From positions 1 to 23,563 of the forward strand of contig JANNRA010000193.1 of the NCBI GenBank assembly GCA_031401035.1: a stretch of 23,563 bases of DNA. The letters are read 5' to 3'. Position numbers and translations under genes: made by a program. The DNA is from JANNRA01 sp031401035. GTDB taxonomy: Bacteria > Desulfobacterota > Binatia > HRBIN30 > CADEER01. This document shows, in pieces, positions 1 to 7,574 of this stretch. The number at the start of each line of letters is the position of its first letter. The first letter of the stretch is position 1. Below the pieces are notes generated by a model, which did no database searches, was not told where the DNA came from, and worked only from the letters and a program-made list of their open reading frames with translations.

Positions 1-1
1 C

Positions 2-91
2 GCCGCTCCGTCGGCGCCTGTTGAATGGATCCACCGCGCCCCGAGGCACCAGGCGCCGACGGGGCGGCGCCCTCCAGTGGCATTCCGATGA
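2..91 (+). CDS. possible 3' end of an upstream gene (partial)
   Basis: The second reading frame is open from the window edge to a TGA at 89-91. That TGA overlaps the ATG at 88 as ATGA, the same 4-base coupling style seen at several other junctions in this window. The visible tail is proline- and arginine-rich, and no family can be recognised from about 29 residues. Support is only the open frame and the overlap. A competing possibility is a stop at 22-24 followed by a start at 25. Confidence 0.25.
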   Translation, partial: AAPSAPVEWIHRAPRHQAPTGRRPPVAFR

Positions 92-1434
92 CGTCCCCTG
101 GGCCGGTTGCCTTTCTGTTCCCCGCCTTTCCCAACCTGCACCAGACCTTCGTGCTGTGGGAGGTGCTGGCGCTGCAGGAGCGCGGCATCGACCTCGCCCT
201 TTATTCGATCAAGCGGCCGCTGACGACGACGCAGCAGCCCGAGGGCGCGGCGCTGCAGGGGCAGGTGACCTACCTGCCGTCGACGCTGTCGGCGCCGGTG
301 CTGGGCGCCAACCTGGCGCTCCTGGCGCGCCGGCCGCGCCGCTACCTGGGTGCCGTCGTCGGCGTGGTGCGCGGCTGGTGGCAGGACCGCGCCGCCGGGC
401 GCGCCTGGCAGACGCAGCAGGTCAGCGCCGATGCGCCCGACCGCGAGCGCACGCTGGTCGAGTCGCTGCGCGGTTGGTTCAACCGCAGCCCAGTGCTCTA
501 CCTGCTCAAGTCGCTGTGGTTGATCCCGCTCGCCGTCTGGTTGGCGCGCGATCTCGAGCGGCGCGGCATTGCGCGCCTGCATGCGCACTGGGCGAGCTAT
601 GCGGCGACGGTGGCGCTGGTCGTCCACTGGTTGACCGACATTCCCTTCAGCTTCACGGCGCACGCGTACGACATCTACCTGGTGCCGCGCCTGCTCGGGG
701 TGAAGGTGCGCGAGGCCGACTTCGCCGTCACCTGCGCGCGCGTCAACGCCGAGTTCCTCAACCGCCTGGCCGGCACGGCGCCGGGCGACCGGGTGATCGT
801 CAATTATCACGGCGTCAGCCGGGCGCGCTTCGCGCCGCAGCCGCGGCGGGCGCGCGGGGTGCTGCCGTGTCTCGTCACCTGCGGCCGGCTCGAGCCCTAC
901 AAGGGCCACCACATCCTGCTGCGCGCCGTGGCGCAGCTCGATCGGCCGGTGCGGGTGGTGCTGGTCGGCGAGGGGCCGCAGCAACAGCGGCTGGCACAGC
1001 TCGCCGCCGAGCTCGGCATGGCCGAGCGAGTGGAGTTCACCGGGCCGCTGCCGCAGGCGCGCCTCGCCGAGGTGTACGCCGAGGCCGACGTCTTCGTCCT
1101 CGCCAGCGTCATCCTCGAACGGTCGGGCAAGCGCGACGTCATCCCCAACGTCTTGGCCGAGGCCATGGCGATGCAGCTGCCGGTCGTCGCGACCAGCATC
1201 TCCGGCATCGCCGAGTTGGTTACCGACGGGGTCAGCGGACGCCTGGTGCCGCCGAACGACGCCGCCGCACTGGCGCGCGTGCTCGGCGAACTGCTCGATG
1301 ACCCCGCGCAGCGCCAGCGGCTGGCGCGCGAGGGCGCCGCGACGGTGGCGCGGATGTTCGACCGTGACGTGAACATCGAAGAACTGGCGGCGTTGTTCCG
1401 CGGCCAGCGCCCGGCGGCGCGGGGCGGCACGTGA
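88..1434 (+). CDS. GT4-family glycosyltransferase (polysaccharide biosynthesis)
   Basis: Predicted to transfer a sugar from a nucleotide-sugar donor to a growing exopolysaccharide or lipid-linked oligosaccharide at the cytoplasmic face of the inner membrane. The product of about 448 residues has GT-B layout. The N-terminal acceptor half contains FLFPAFPNLHQTFVLWE near the start and an HAHWASY motif with H165. The C-terminal half has the GRLEPYKGHH motif (about residue 265) and the donor-site stretch PNVLAEAMAMQLPVVAT around E358. These are typical of family GT4, including colanic-acid-type enzymes. I chose ATG 88 because it overlaps an upstream stop as ATGA and starts just before the conserved N-terminus; ATG 25 is in frame and would add 21 proline-rich residues. 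The stop overlaps the flippase start by four bases, so the two are translationally coupled. Acceptor and sugar cannot be told. Confidence 0.9.
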   Translation: MTSPGPVAFLFPAFPNLHQTFVLWEVLALQERGIDLALYSIKRPLTTTQQPEGAALQGQVTYLPSTLSAPVLGANLALLARRPRRYLGAVVGVVRGWWQDRAAGRAWQTQQVSADAPDRERTLVESLRGWFNRSPVLYLLKSLWLIPLAVWLARDLERRGIARLHAHWASYAATVALVVHWLTDIPFSFTAHAYDIYLVPRLLGVKVREADFAVTCARVNAEFLNRLAGTAPGDRVIVNYHGVSRARFAPQPRRARGVLPCLVTCGRLEPYKGHHILLRAVAQLDRPVRVVLVGEGPQQQRLAQLAAELGMAERVEFTGPLPQARLAEVYAEADVFVLASVILERSGKRDVIPNVLAEAMAMQLPVVATSISGIAELVTDGVSGRLVPPNDAAALARVLGELLDDPAQRQRLAREGAATVARMFDRDVNIEELAALFRGQRPAARGGT

Positions 1435-2750
1435 AGGCCCGCGCGGCGCTGAGCGACACCCTCGGCATCCTCGGGACGCGCGTCGTCTGGTCGGCGATGG
1501 GCGTCGTCAGCGGCATCATCCTCGCACGCTGGCTCGGCCCGCACGATCGCGGCCTGCTGGCGCTGGTGCTCCTGGTCCCGTCGACGGTGGTGACGCTGGT
1601 CAAGCTCGGCGTCTCGCAGGCGACCATCTTCTTCATCAACCGCAAGGAGGCGACGGTCGACCAGGTCGCCTCGAACTCGCTGCTGCTGGCGCTGGTGCTC
1701 GGGGCGGCGTCGGCCCTGATCGTCTGGGGGCTGCGCGATTCGCTGCTGCACACCATCCTCGCCGACGTGCCGCCGTGGGCCCTGGCGCTGGCCCTGCTGC
1801 GCGTGCCGGTGCTGCTGCTCGATAACTACCTCTACAGCATCCTGCAGGCGACCGGGCACTTCCGCATCTACAACCGCCGCCTGTTACAGAGCGAGGCGCT
1901 GCGCCTGCTGCTCGTCGTCGGCGCGATCATGGGCCTCGGTCTCGGCCTGCCGGCGGCGGTGGCGATCTACACCGTCATCGGGGCGCTCAACGTCGGCTGG
2001 TTGCTGTGGAGCATGCGCCACACGGTGCGTTTCTCGGCGACGCCGGACCTGCCGTTGCTGCGCCGCATGCTGTCGTTCGGCCTGCGATCGTACGTACAGG
2101 TCGTCACCGCGCACCTGCTGCTGCGCATCGACGTCTATATGGTCCAGGCCTTCCTCGGCCCGGCCGAGACGGCCTTCTACGCCCTCGCGCTGCACTTCAC
2201 CGAGCTGGTCCTCGAGGTCCCGCAGGCGATCGGTCTGGTGCTCTATCCGAAGCTGGCCGCGCTGCCCGAGGCCGAGGTGCACCGCCTCACCGCCCAGACC
2301 TGCCGCCGCACGTTGATGGTCACCGTCCCCGCCGCGGCGGCGCTGGCGCTGCTCGGCCCCTGGGTGATCCGGGCGTGGTACGGCGAACCCTTCGCGCCGG
2401 CGGGAGCGCCCCTGCCGTGGGCAGCCGTCGGCGTGGCGATGATGTCGATCTTCGTCATCATCACGCGCAACTTCACCTCGCGGCAGAAGCAGCGCGTCAA
2501 CACCGCCGCCGGGCTGCTGGCGCTGGTCGTCAACGTCGCGCTCAACCTGTACCTGATCCCGGCCTACGGTATCGTCGGCGCCTCGATGGCGACCGCCATC
2601 GCTTACAGCGGCGCCTGCGTCATTCTCGTCGCGGCCTTCCGGCGCGAATCCGCTCTGCCGCTGCGCAGCATTCTGGTGCCGACGGGCGCCGATCTGGTCT
2701 ACTTCGCCGACGTGGCGTCGCGCGGTCTGGCGCGCGGCCGACGGCGCTGA
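1431..2750 (+). CDS. oligosaccharide flippase (Wzx/MATE-like polysaccharide biosynthesis protein)
   Basis: A 439-residue integral membrane protein made almost entirely of hydrophobic helices (about 12), of the size and pattern of Wzx/RfbX-type flippases in the MOP superfamily. Such proteins move lipid-linked oligosaccharide repeat units across the inner membrane. The early segment WSAMGVVSGIILARWLGP matches the usual first helix of this family, where a helix is followed by a WLGP-type loop. A second repeat begins near residue 205 with the LRRMLSFGLRSYVQVV pattern. It starts with GTG at 1431, overlapping the stop of the glycosyltransferase (GTGA), so it is very probably co-translated and works on the same glycan. 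The C-terminus is short, basic and cytoplasmic. No lesion is visible. Substrate is unknown. Confidence 0.88.
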   Translation: MKARAALSDTLGILGTRVVWSAMGVVSGIILARWLGPHDRGLLALVLLVPSTVVTLVKLGVSQATIFFINRKEATVDQVASNSLLLALVLGAASALIVWGLRDSLLHTILADVPPWALALALLRVPVLLLDNYLYSILQATGHFRIYNRRLLQSEALRLLLVVGAIMGLGLGLPAAVAIYTVIGALNVGWLLWSMRHTVRFSATPDLPLLRRMLSFGLRSYVQVVTAHLLLRIDVYMVQAFLGPAETAFYALALHFTELVLEVPQAIGLVLYPKLAALPEAEVHRLTAQTCRRTLMVTVPAAAALALLGPWVIRAWYGEPFAPAGAPLPWAAVGVAMMSIFVIITRNFTSRQKQRVNTAAGLLALVVNVALNLYLIPAYGIVGASMATAIAYSGACVILVAAFRRESALPLRSILVPTGADLVYFADVASRGLARGRRR

Positions 2751-2839
2751 CCCTGTCGTACCGGTGGGGGAATACCCGTAGGCAATTCGGTGTAAATCCG
2801 CGATAGTCTTTGTCCCTGCGATTGACGCAGTGTCCCCGC

Positions 2840-3945
2840 ATGAACTCGCACGGGTCGTGGTGGCAAAAGACGGTGGTGGCGGCGGCGAGTCTTCTGGCGA
2901 CGTCGTCGTAGGCGGCGGCGCAGTGCCCGCCGGCGCCGGCCGCCGGCTGCCTGATCGCACGCGAGTCGCGCCTGTCGTTGTGGAACCGCGCCGACGACGC
3001 CAAGGACCAGGTGTTGTGGAAGTGGAGCAAGGGCGAGGCGCTCGCCGCCGCGACGCTGGCCGATCCGATCCTGCCGCTCGCCGCGCCGGTGACGGTGCAG
3101 TTGCGGCGCGACGACGGCAGCCTGTGTCTGCAGTCGACGTTCGCCGAGACCGACGCAGAGGCCAATCGCACGGATCGCTTCAAGGCCGACGCACGCGCCA
3201 GCTTGCCGTCGCCGGCCGGCACCATTCCCTTCGAAGACCTCTGCAACAAGAGCGGCGACGACGGCAGCATCGCCGAGCAGATCGGAGCGCACCTGCGGCG
3301 CAGCGGCACCGAGTGGGCGACGACCTGCCTCGCCGAGCACGGCGCCTCGACCATGATGTCGACCTCGCCTTCCCGGGTGATTCAAGCTACCCCGACGTGC
3401 CGGACGCGGTCCCGTCGCTGGTCTGCGCGGCGGTTGGTGAGTGCGACCATTCGCTCGGACGCATCGCCTGGCACGCCGAGAACAAGTTCATTCGCAAGTG
3501 CATGCTGGCGCAGTGGCAGTTGGTGTGGGGGTGAATCCAGGCCCGTGCCGGTGCGGCGGCGCCGCCTGACTGCGACGTCGGCGCCTTCGCCCCCAGCTTC
3601 TGGGGCGTCTACGCCTGCTACGAAGAACACTTCGTCGCGCCGCTGCTGCGGGCGCAGCTGGCGCGCCTGCGCGCCTACGAGTCGCCGGCGGCGCCGATGA
3701 CACCGGCCTGCCAAGGCGCCATCGTCACGCGCCTGTGGTGGCGCCTGGCGAGCGACTGGATTCGTCATGGCGACGACGTGTGTCGCGACGGCTACCTCGA
3801 CCTGCAGCTGCGCCAGGCCTGTGTCACTGACACGGCGGCGCCGCGCCTCGACCAGGCGACGTGGAATGCCTGGTGCGACGAGTTCTCGTCCTTCCTGCGG
3901 CCGGTCTACGAGGGCGTCCGCGCCGCCAGCGGCAAGCAGTATTAG
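2840..3945 (+). pseudogene. secreted Cys-rich protein, disrupted by two stops and a frameshift
   Basis: An ATG at 2840 opens a good signal peptide (basic residues near WWQK, then a VVAAASLLA core). An in-frame TAG at 2909-2911 cuts it just before a likely AAAQC cleavage region. The same frame continues through SLWNRADDAKDQVLWKWSKG to about 3345, a pattern I recall from secreted proteins of Binatota- and Myxococcota-like genomes. Coding sense then moves to another frame, consistent with a one-base loss at about 3340-3375. It runs on through a TGA at 3532-3534 to a final TAG at 3943-3945. The C-terminal half is rich in Cys and Trp (CAAVGEC, FWGVYACYEEHF, WNAWCDEFSSF). Intact, it would be about 368 residues and exported. 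Function is unknown. Three lesions in one gene argue for real decay, though base-calling errors could account for some. No clear ribosome binding site is seen. Confidence 0.6.
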
Positions 3946-3951
3946 CCGAGC

Positions 3952-3967
3952 GGGCGGGACCGCGCCC
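3952..3967. terminator. GC-rich hairpin between convergent genes
   Basis: GGGCG (3952-3956) and CGCCC (3963-3967) form a five-base-pair stem with a six-base loop, flanked by a further GA/TC pairing. It lies in the 28-base gap between the stops of two convergent genes. There is no U-tract, so a terminator role in both directions is inferred from position and stem only. Confidence 0.35.
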
Positions 3968-3973
3968 TCCAGT

Positions 3974-4965
3974 TCAGCGGACGATCGCGTCCTGTAGTGC
4001 CTGGCCGTGTCGGAAGCGCCGCAGGTTGGAGGCGAAGTGCGCGACGCAGGCCGGCAGTTTGTCGGCCACGTTGACGGCGATGTGCGGCGTCATCAGCACG
4101 TTCGGCACCGCCCACAGCGGGTGCGCAGCCGGCAGCGGATCGTCGACGAACACGTCGAGCCCGGCGCCGGCGATGGTGCCGTCGCGCAGCGCCGCCGCCA
4201 GAACCGATTCGTCGACGACGATGCCGCGCGCGATGTTGATCAGGCAGGCGGTGCGCCGCATCGCGGCGAGTTCCGGCGCGCCGATCATCCGTTCGGTGTC
4301 GGGCCCGCCGGCGACGGCGAGAACCACCACGTCGGCCGCCGCCAGCATCTCGTGCAGGGCGCGGCGCGGGTAGACGCGGGCGACGTGCGGCGGTGTCTGC
4401 TCGTGATTGCTGCGCGTGCCGATGACGCGCATGCCGAAGGCGTCGGCGGCGCGCGCCGTCGCCTGCCCGATGTTGCCCAGGCCGACGATCGCCATCGTCG
4501 CGCCGCGCAGGGCGCGCAGTTCGACGCCGCGTCCCGCCCACTCGCCGCACTCGCGCGCCGCGACGAAGACGTCGAGGCGGCGCCACAGGCCGAGCAGCAG
4601 GGCGAAGACGTGCTCGGCCACCCACGGCGCGAACAGCCCGCCGATCGTCGTCACGGCGACGCCCGGGGCCTCGAGCAGGCCGGTGCCGGCGAGCTGGTCA
4701 AAGCCGGTCGCCGGCGTCTCCACCCAGCGCAGGCGCGGCAGCGCGGCGGCGTCGATGGGCGGCGCGAAGGCGAGCAGGGCCTCGGCGTCGGCCAGCGCCG
4801 CCGTCAGCGCCGGCGTCGCGTGCGTACGGCCGCCGAGACGGCCGGCGCGGCGACCTCGTCCCAGGGGACGGAGAGGTCGGCGTGACTGATCGCGACGTCG
4901 AGGTCGCGGGTCAGCTCCGCCAGGTGCGCCGCGTGCGCGGCGAGGTTGAGCGCGACGACCTTCAC
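3974..4965 (-). CDS. D-isomer-specific 2-hydroxyacid dehydrogenase (frameshifted)
   Basis: Predicted NAD(P)-dependent oxidoreductase interconverting a 2-hydroxy acid and a 2-oxo acid. The start is GTG at 4965, which overlaps the stop of the HAD gene as GTGA. This frame runs about 50 residues (VKVVALNLAAHAAHLAEL onward) and ends at a TGA at 4804-4806. The rest of the protein is in another frame, so about one base is missing near 4840-4870. Joined, the product is about 330 residues, normal for the family. Visible features are the dinucleotide motif GLGNIG, the catalytic Arg in INIARG, the LDVF..DPLP segment with the PLW motif, and the catalytic His in MTPHIA. (S)-sulfolactate dehydrogenase (SlcC) belongs to this family, relevant because comA is close by. 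Substrate is not determinable from sequence. The frameshift may be real or a sequencing error. Confidence 0.85.
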
Positions 4966-5699
4966 GCCAGCAGCTCCGCCACCTCGACCAGGGCGCCGAC
5001 GATGTGCGTCGGCTGCGGGCCGGCGGCGGGCACGCTGGCGCCGTGCCAGTTGACCCAGGCGCTCTCGATGTCGGCGGCGGCGGCGCCGCCGACGTCGTCG
5101 CCCAGGTTGTCACCGATCATCAGCGCCTCGCCCGGTTGTGCGTCGAGGCGCCGCAGGGCCTGGTGAAAGATGGCGGGGTGCGGCTTGCGGCGATCGACGT
5201 CGATCGAGATCACCGCCGTGCTCAGCAGTGCATCGAGACCGTGGCGGGCGAGCAGGGCGTGCGCCGTCGGTCCATCGTCGAAATTCGAGATCACCGCCAG
5301 GCGCCGCTGGCGGGCGAGCGCCAGCAAGAGGGTGCGGTGCGCGGTCGGCAGTTCGGTGTTCCCCGCCTGCGCCTCGAGCTGCAGGCGGGCCAGCTTGGCG
5401 GCGGTGCTGGTCGCCGTCGCTCCCTCGAGACCGAGGCGGGCGAGGGCGCGCGCGTAGCGGACCGCGATCGGCGTCTCGCGGTGCTCGGGGCGGCGTGCCT
5501 TGGCGATCGCCAGGCTGACGTCGTAGAGCGCGTCGAGGAAGAAATCGAACTCGACGCCACCGAGCAGCGTCTGGGCGCGGCCGCGCAGTTCCTGCATCGC
5601 CGGCCGCCAGGTCGGCTCCTTCACCTGCCCGGTCGGCGCGTGGCGGGTGAACAGCAAGATGGTGCGGAAGAGATCGAACAGCAGGACGGGGTAGCGCAT
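4962..5699 (-). CDS. HAD-superfamily hydrolase
   Basis: A 245-residue haloacid-dehalogenase-like hydrolase. Motif I is LLFDLFRTI with nucleophile D9, motif II is the Ser in ISNFDD, motif III is the Lys in RRKPHPAIF, and motif IV is MIGDNLGDDVGGA. A helical cap of about 100 residues sits between motifs I and II, as in subfamily I. The residue two after D9 is Phe, not the Asp used as general acid by most HAD phosphatases. This resembles dehalogenase-type members (D-x-F/Y-G-T), so a phosphatase role is possible but not assured. ATG at 5699 is the first gene of a two-gene minus-strand operon, with its stop overlapping the dehydrogenase GTG by four bases. It is divergent from comA across about 104 bases. 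No lesion is visible. Confidence 0.85.
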   Translation of the reverse strand: MRYPVLLFDLFRTILLFTRHAPTGQVKEPTWRPAMQELRGRAQTLLGGVEFDFFLDALYDVSLAIAKARRPEHRETPIAVRYARALARLGLEGATATSTAAKLARLQLEAQAGNTELPTAHRTLLLALARQRRLAVISNFDDGPTAHALLARHGLDALLSTAVISIDVDRRKPHPAIFHQALRRLDAQPGEALMIGDNLGDDVGGAAAADIESAWVNWHGASVPAAGPQPTHIVGALVEVAELLA

Positions 5700-5742
5700 G
5701 ACCGGCGCTGCCCTAGCACCGGAGGCGCGCGCGAGCCACGGG

Positions 5743-5792
5743 CAAAATCAGCTTTGAGTAACGAAGAATCGGATGGTAGCGCGCCGATTTTG
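5743..5792. promoter_or_regulatory. inverted repeat in divergent promoter region (candidate operator)
   Basis: CAAAATCAGC (5743-5752) and GCCGATTTTG (5783-5792) are inverted copies with one mismatch and a 30-base spacer. They sit in the only AT-richer patch of the 104-base gap between the divergent HAD and comA genes. A shared operator for both operons is plausible. I see no convincing -35/-10 pair and no regulator gene beside it. Confidence 0.35.
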
Positions 5793-5803
5793 TCGGGGGC
5801 TGC

Positions 5804-6572
5804 GTGGCATATACGAGTCGATTGCAAGAGCTGTTTCAGGACCCGTCGCGGACGCGCCGACCGCGCGAAGCGGGTCTGACGCACGTGCTCGACAAAGGCA
5901 TGTCGCTGGCCGACGTCGAGGGCACGCTGGAAGTCGCCGAGCCGTACGTGGACATCGTCAAGTTCGGCTGGGGCACCTCGGTGGTCACCGAGAACCTCGA
6001 GGTCAAGATCGCCCTCTGCCAGCGCCGTGGCATGGACATGTACTGCGGCGGCAGCCTGTTCGAACTGGCGCTGCAGCGCGGCAAGGTCGACGAGTACACC
6101 GCCTACCTCAAGGACGGCGGCGTCCGCCTGCTCGAGGTGTCCGACAGCGTCATCACGCTGCCGCTGGTCGACAAGCTGCGCTACATCGAGCGGCTGGCGC
6201 GCGATTTCTGAGGTGCTGTCGGAAGTGGGCAGCAAGGACGAGGCGGTGGTCGTGTCGCCGACGCGCTGGGTCAAGCAGATCAAGGCCGAACTCGACGCCG
6301 GCGCCTGGAAGGTGATCACCGAGGGGCGCGAGTCCGGCACCGTCGGCCTGTACCGCGGCAGCGGCGAGATCCGCACCGGCCTGATCGACGAGATCGAAAC
6401 CCAGCTCGATACCAGCCGCCTGATGTTCGAAGCGCCGCAGAAGGCGCGGCAGGTGTGGCTGATCAAGCACTTCGGGCCCAACGTCAACCTCGGCAACATC
6501 CCGCCCGGCGAGGTCGTCGCGCTCGAGACCATGCGCCAGGGGCTGCGCGCCGACACCATGCTCGGCCGGTGA
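5804..6572 (+). CDS. comA: phosphosulfolactate synthase, ComA family (frameshifted)
   Basis: ComA-family enzymes add sulfite to phosphoenolpyruvate to give (R)-2-phospho-3-sulfolactate, the first step of the PEP-dependent coenzyme M route; a bacterial homologue is Bacillus YitD. The match is strong along the whole length: THVLDKGMS (about residues 26-34), VDIVKFGWGTS (49-59), GMDMYCGGSLFELA, LLEVSDS, EVLSEVGSKDE, ITEGRESGTVGLYR, RLMFEAPQKARQVW, FGPNVNLGNIPPGEV and ALETMRQGLRADT. The start is GTG 5804 after a GGGGG stretch. The frame ends early at TGA 6209-6211. Removing one T around 6207-6209 restores ARDFEVLSEVGSKD, so this is a one-base insertion, true or technical. Joined length is about 255 residues, normal for the family. 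Its stop overlaps the ATP-grasp GTG by four bases. Plant HSA32 is a homologue with a different role, so chemistry is likely but not proven. Confidence 0.88.
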
Positions 6573-7542
6573 AGAACCCGGCCATCGTTCCCAATCCCGG
6601 CACCGCCGGGGTCGGGCTCATTCAGGCGCTCAGTCTCGGCGGCGTGCCGATCATCACCGTTGGCCGCCGCTGGCCGCCGCTGCTCGGGCGCTTCTCGCGC
6701 TTCCCCCACCGCCACGTCGGCTACAATCCCGGTCGCGAAACGCTTACCGAGTGTCTGCTGCGCGTCGGCGGCGAGTTCGACGGGCGCGGGGTGCTCTTTC
6801 CGGCGATCGACGTCGATCTCGAGGCCATCGTGCTGGCCCAGCCGCCGCTGCAGGGGCGCTACCACGTCCCGGCGGCGCCGCACATCGGCCCGATATCTTC
6901 GCCAAGAACTGGCAGTACGACCTGGCGCGGCGCGTCGGCGTGCCGATTCCCGCCTCGATCAAGTTCGTCGCTGGACGCGGGCCGAACCTGGCCGGCGGCG
7001 CGCCGGATCTGGCCGGTCTGCGCCTGCCGTACATCATCAAGCCCTCGTCGCGCACCGCAGCGGTCGGCGGACGCGCCTTCCGGCCGCAGGTGGTCGAGGC
7101 CCGTGCCGGGCTCGAGGCTTTCCTCGCCGAGCTGGCGCGCGACCACGCCGGGCGCGAGTTCCAGCTCGCCGAGAACATCCCCGGCGATCCCTCGACGCTG
7201 TGCACGGTCGGCGCCTGCGCCGATCGCGACGGGCGCGTGCTACGCACCTACACCGGCCGCAAGCGCTCGCAGCGCCCGCACACGCACGGCGACGCCAGTA
7301 TCGCCGAGAGCGTCGCGCTGCCCGAGGTGGTGACCGGGCAGGCGCGCGTGCTCCTCGAGGCGGCGCTATTCCACGGCATCAGTCAGGTGGAGTTCAAGTA
7401 CGACCAAGTGGAGTTCAAGTACGACGCGCGCGACGACCAGTACAAACTGCTCGAGATCAACGGCCGCGCCTGGTCGTGGATCAAGCTGCCGGCCTTTTCG
7501 CGTTTAAGGGCCCGGCACCAAGATCCGGCAGCAAGATCTTGA
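6569..7542 (+). pseudogene. ATP-grasp carboxylate-amine ligase-like protein (frameshifted and 3'-truncated)
   Basis: ATP-grasp ligases activate a carboxylate as acyl phosphate and join it to an amine or thiol. The GTG at 6569 overlaps the comA stop as GTGA. An N-terminal pre-ATP-grasp domain (IVPNPGTAGVGLIQALSLGG) runs to about residue 107. The frame then shifts at about 6888-6893 (apparently one C lost from a GGCCC stretch) and continues as DIFAKNWQYDLARRVGVPIP. Next come the ATP-binding LPYIIKPSSR and FQLAENIPGD segments, the VEFKYD segment and LLEINGRAWSW with the metal-binding Glu and Asn. VEFKYD is present twice because of a 21-base duplication. After KLPAF (about 7500) the expected C-terminal tail is replaced by unrelated sequence ending at TGA 7540-7542. 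It resembles the predicted ATP-grasp group COG3919, also seen in exopolysaccharide loci. Substrates are unknown and the gene as given is probably inactive. Confidence 0.75.
7384..7425 (+). repeat. 21-bp tandem duplication inside the ATP-grasp gene
   Basis: Two adjacent 21-base units (7384-7404 and 7405-7425) differ at one third-codon position, CAG versus CAA, and both encode QVEFKYD. The duplication keeps the frame and adds seven residues just before the metal-binding LLEINGR strand. The single synonymous difference suggests it is a true genomic duplication with some age rather than an assembly stutter. Confidence 0.8.
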
Positions 7543-7568
7543 CCGCGGCGTTGAGTAGGTAGTACATA
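7520..7568 (+). promoter_or_regulatory. possible promoter/operator of the toxin-antitoxin pair
   Basis: AAGATC (7520-7525) and GATCTT (7535-7540) form an inverted repeat, and CAAGATC is also repeated directly (7519-7525, 7532-7538). TTGACC (7539-7544) could act as a -35 box with TACATA (7563-7568) as a poor -10 at 18-base spacing. If so, transcription would begin near 7575, favouring the downstream ATG at 7644 as start of the first gene. This is a weak pattern call. Confidence 0.28.
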
Positions 7569-7574
7569 GTATTT

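Noticed and set aside
2909..3534. Stop-codon recoding (pyrrolysine at TAG, selenocysteine at TGA)
   Set aside because: Two different stops plus a frameshift in one gene, no SECIS-like hairpin just after the TGA, and no recoding genes in the window. Decay or error is simpler.
2830..3534. An intact gene reading from 2830 in the first frame
   Set aside because: Its first 170 residues are low-complexity Gly/Arg/Ala text. Only the part after about 3350 looks like protein, and it continues a frame that starts at 2840.
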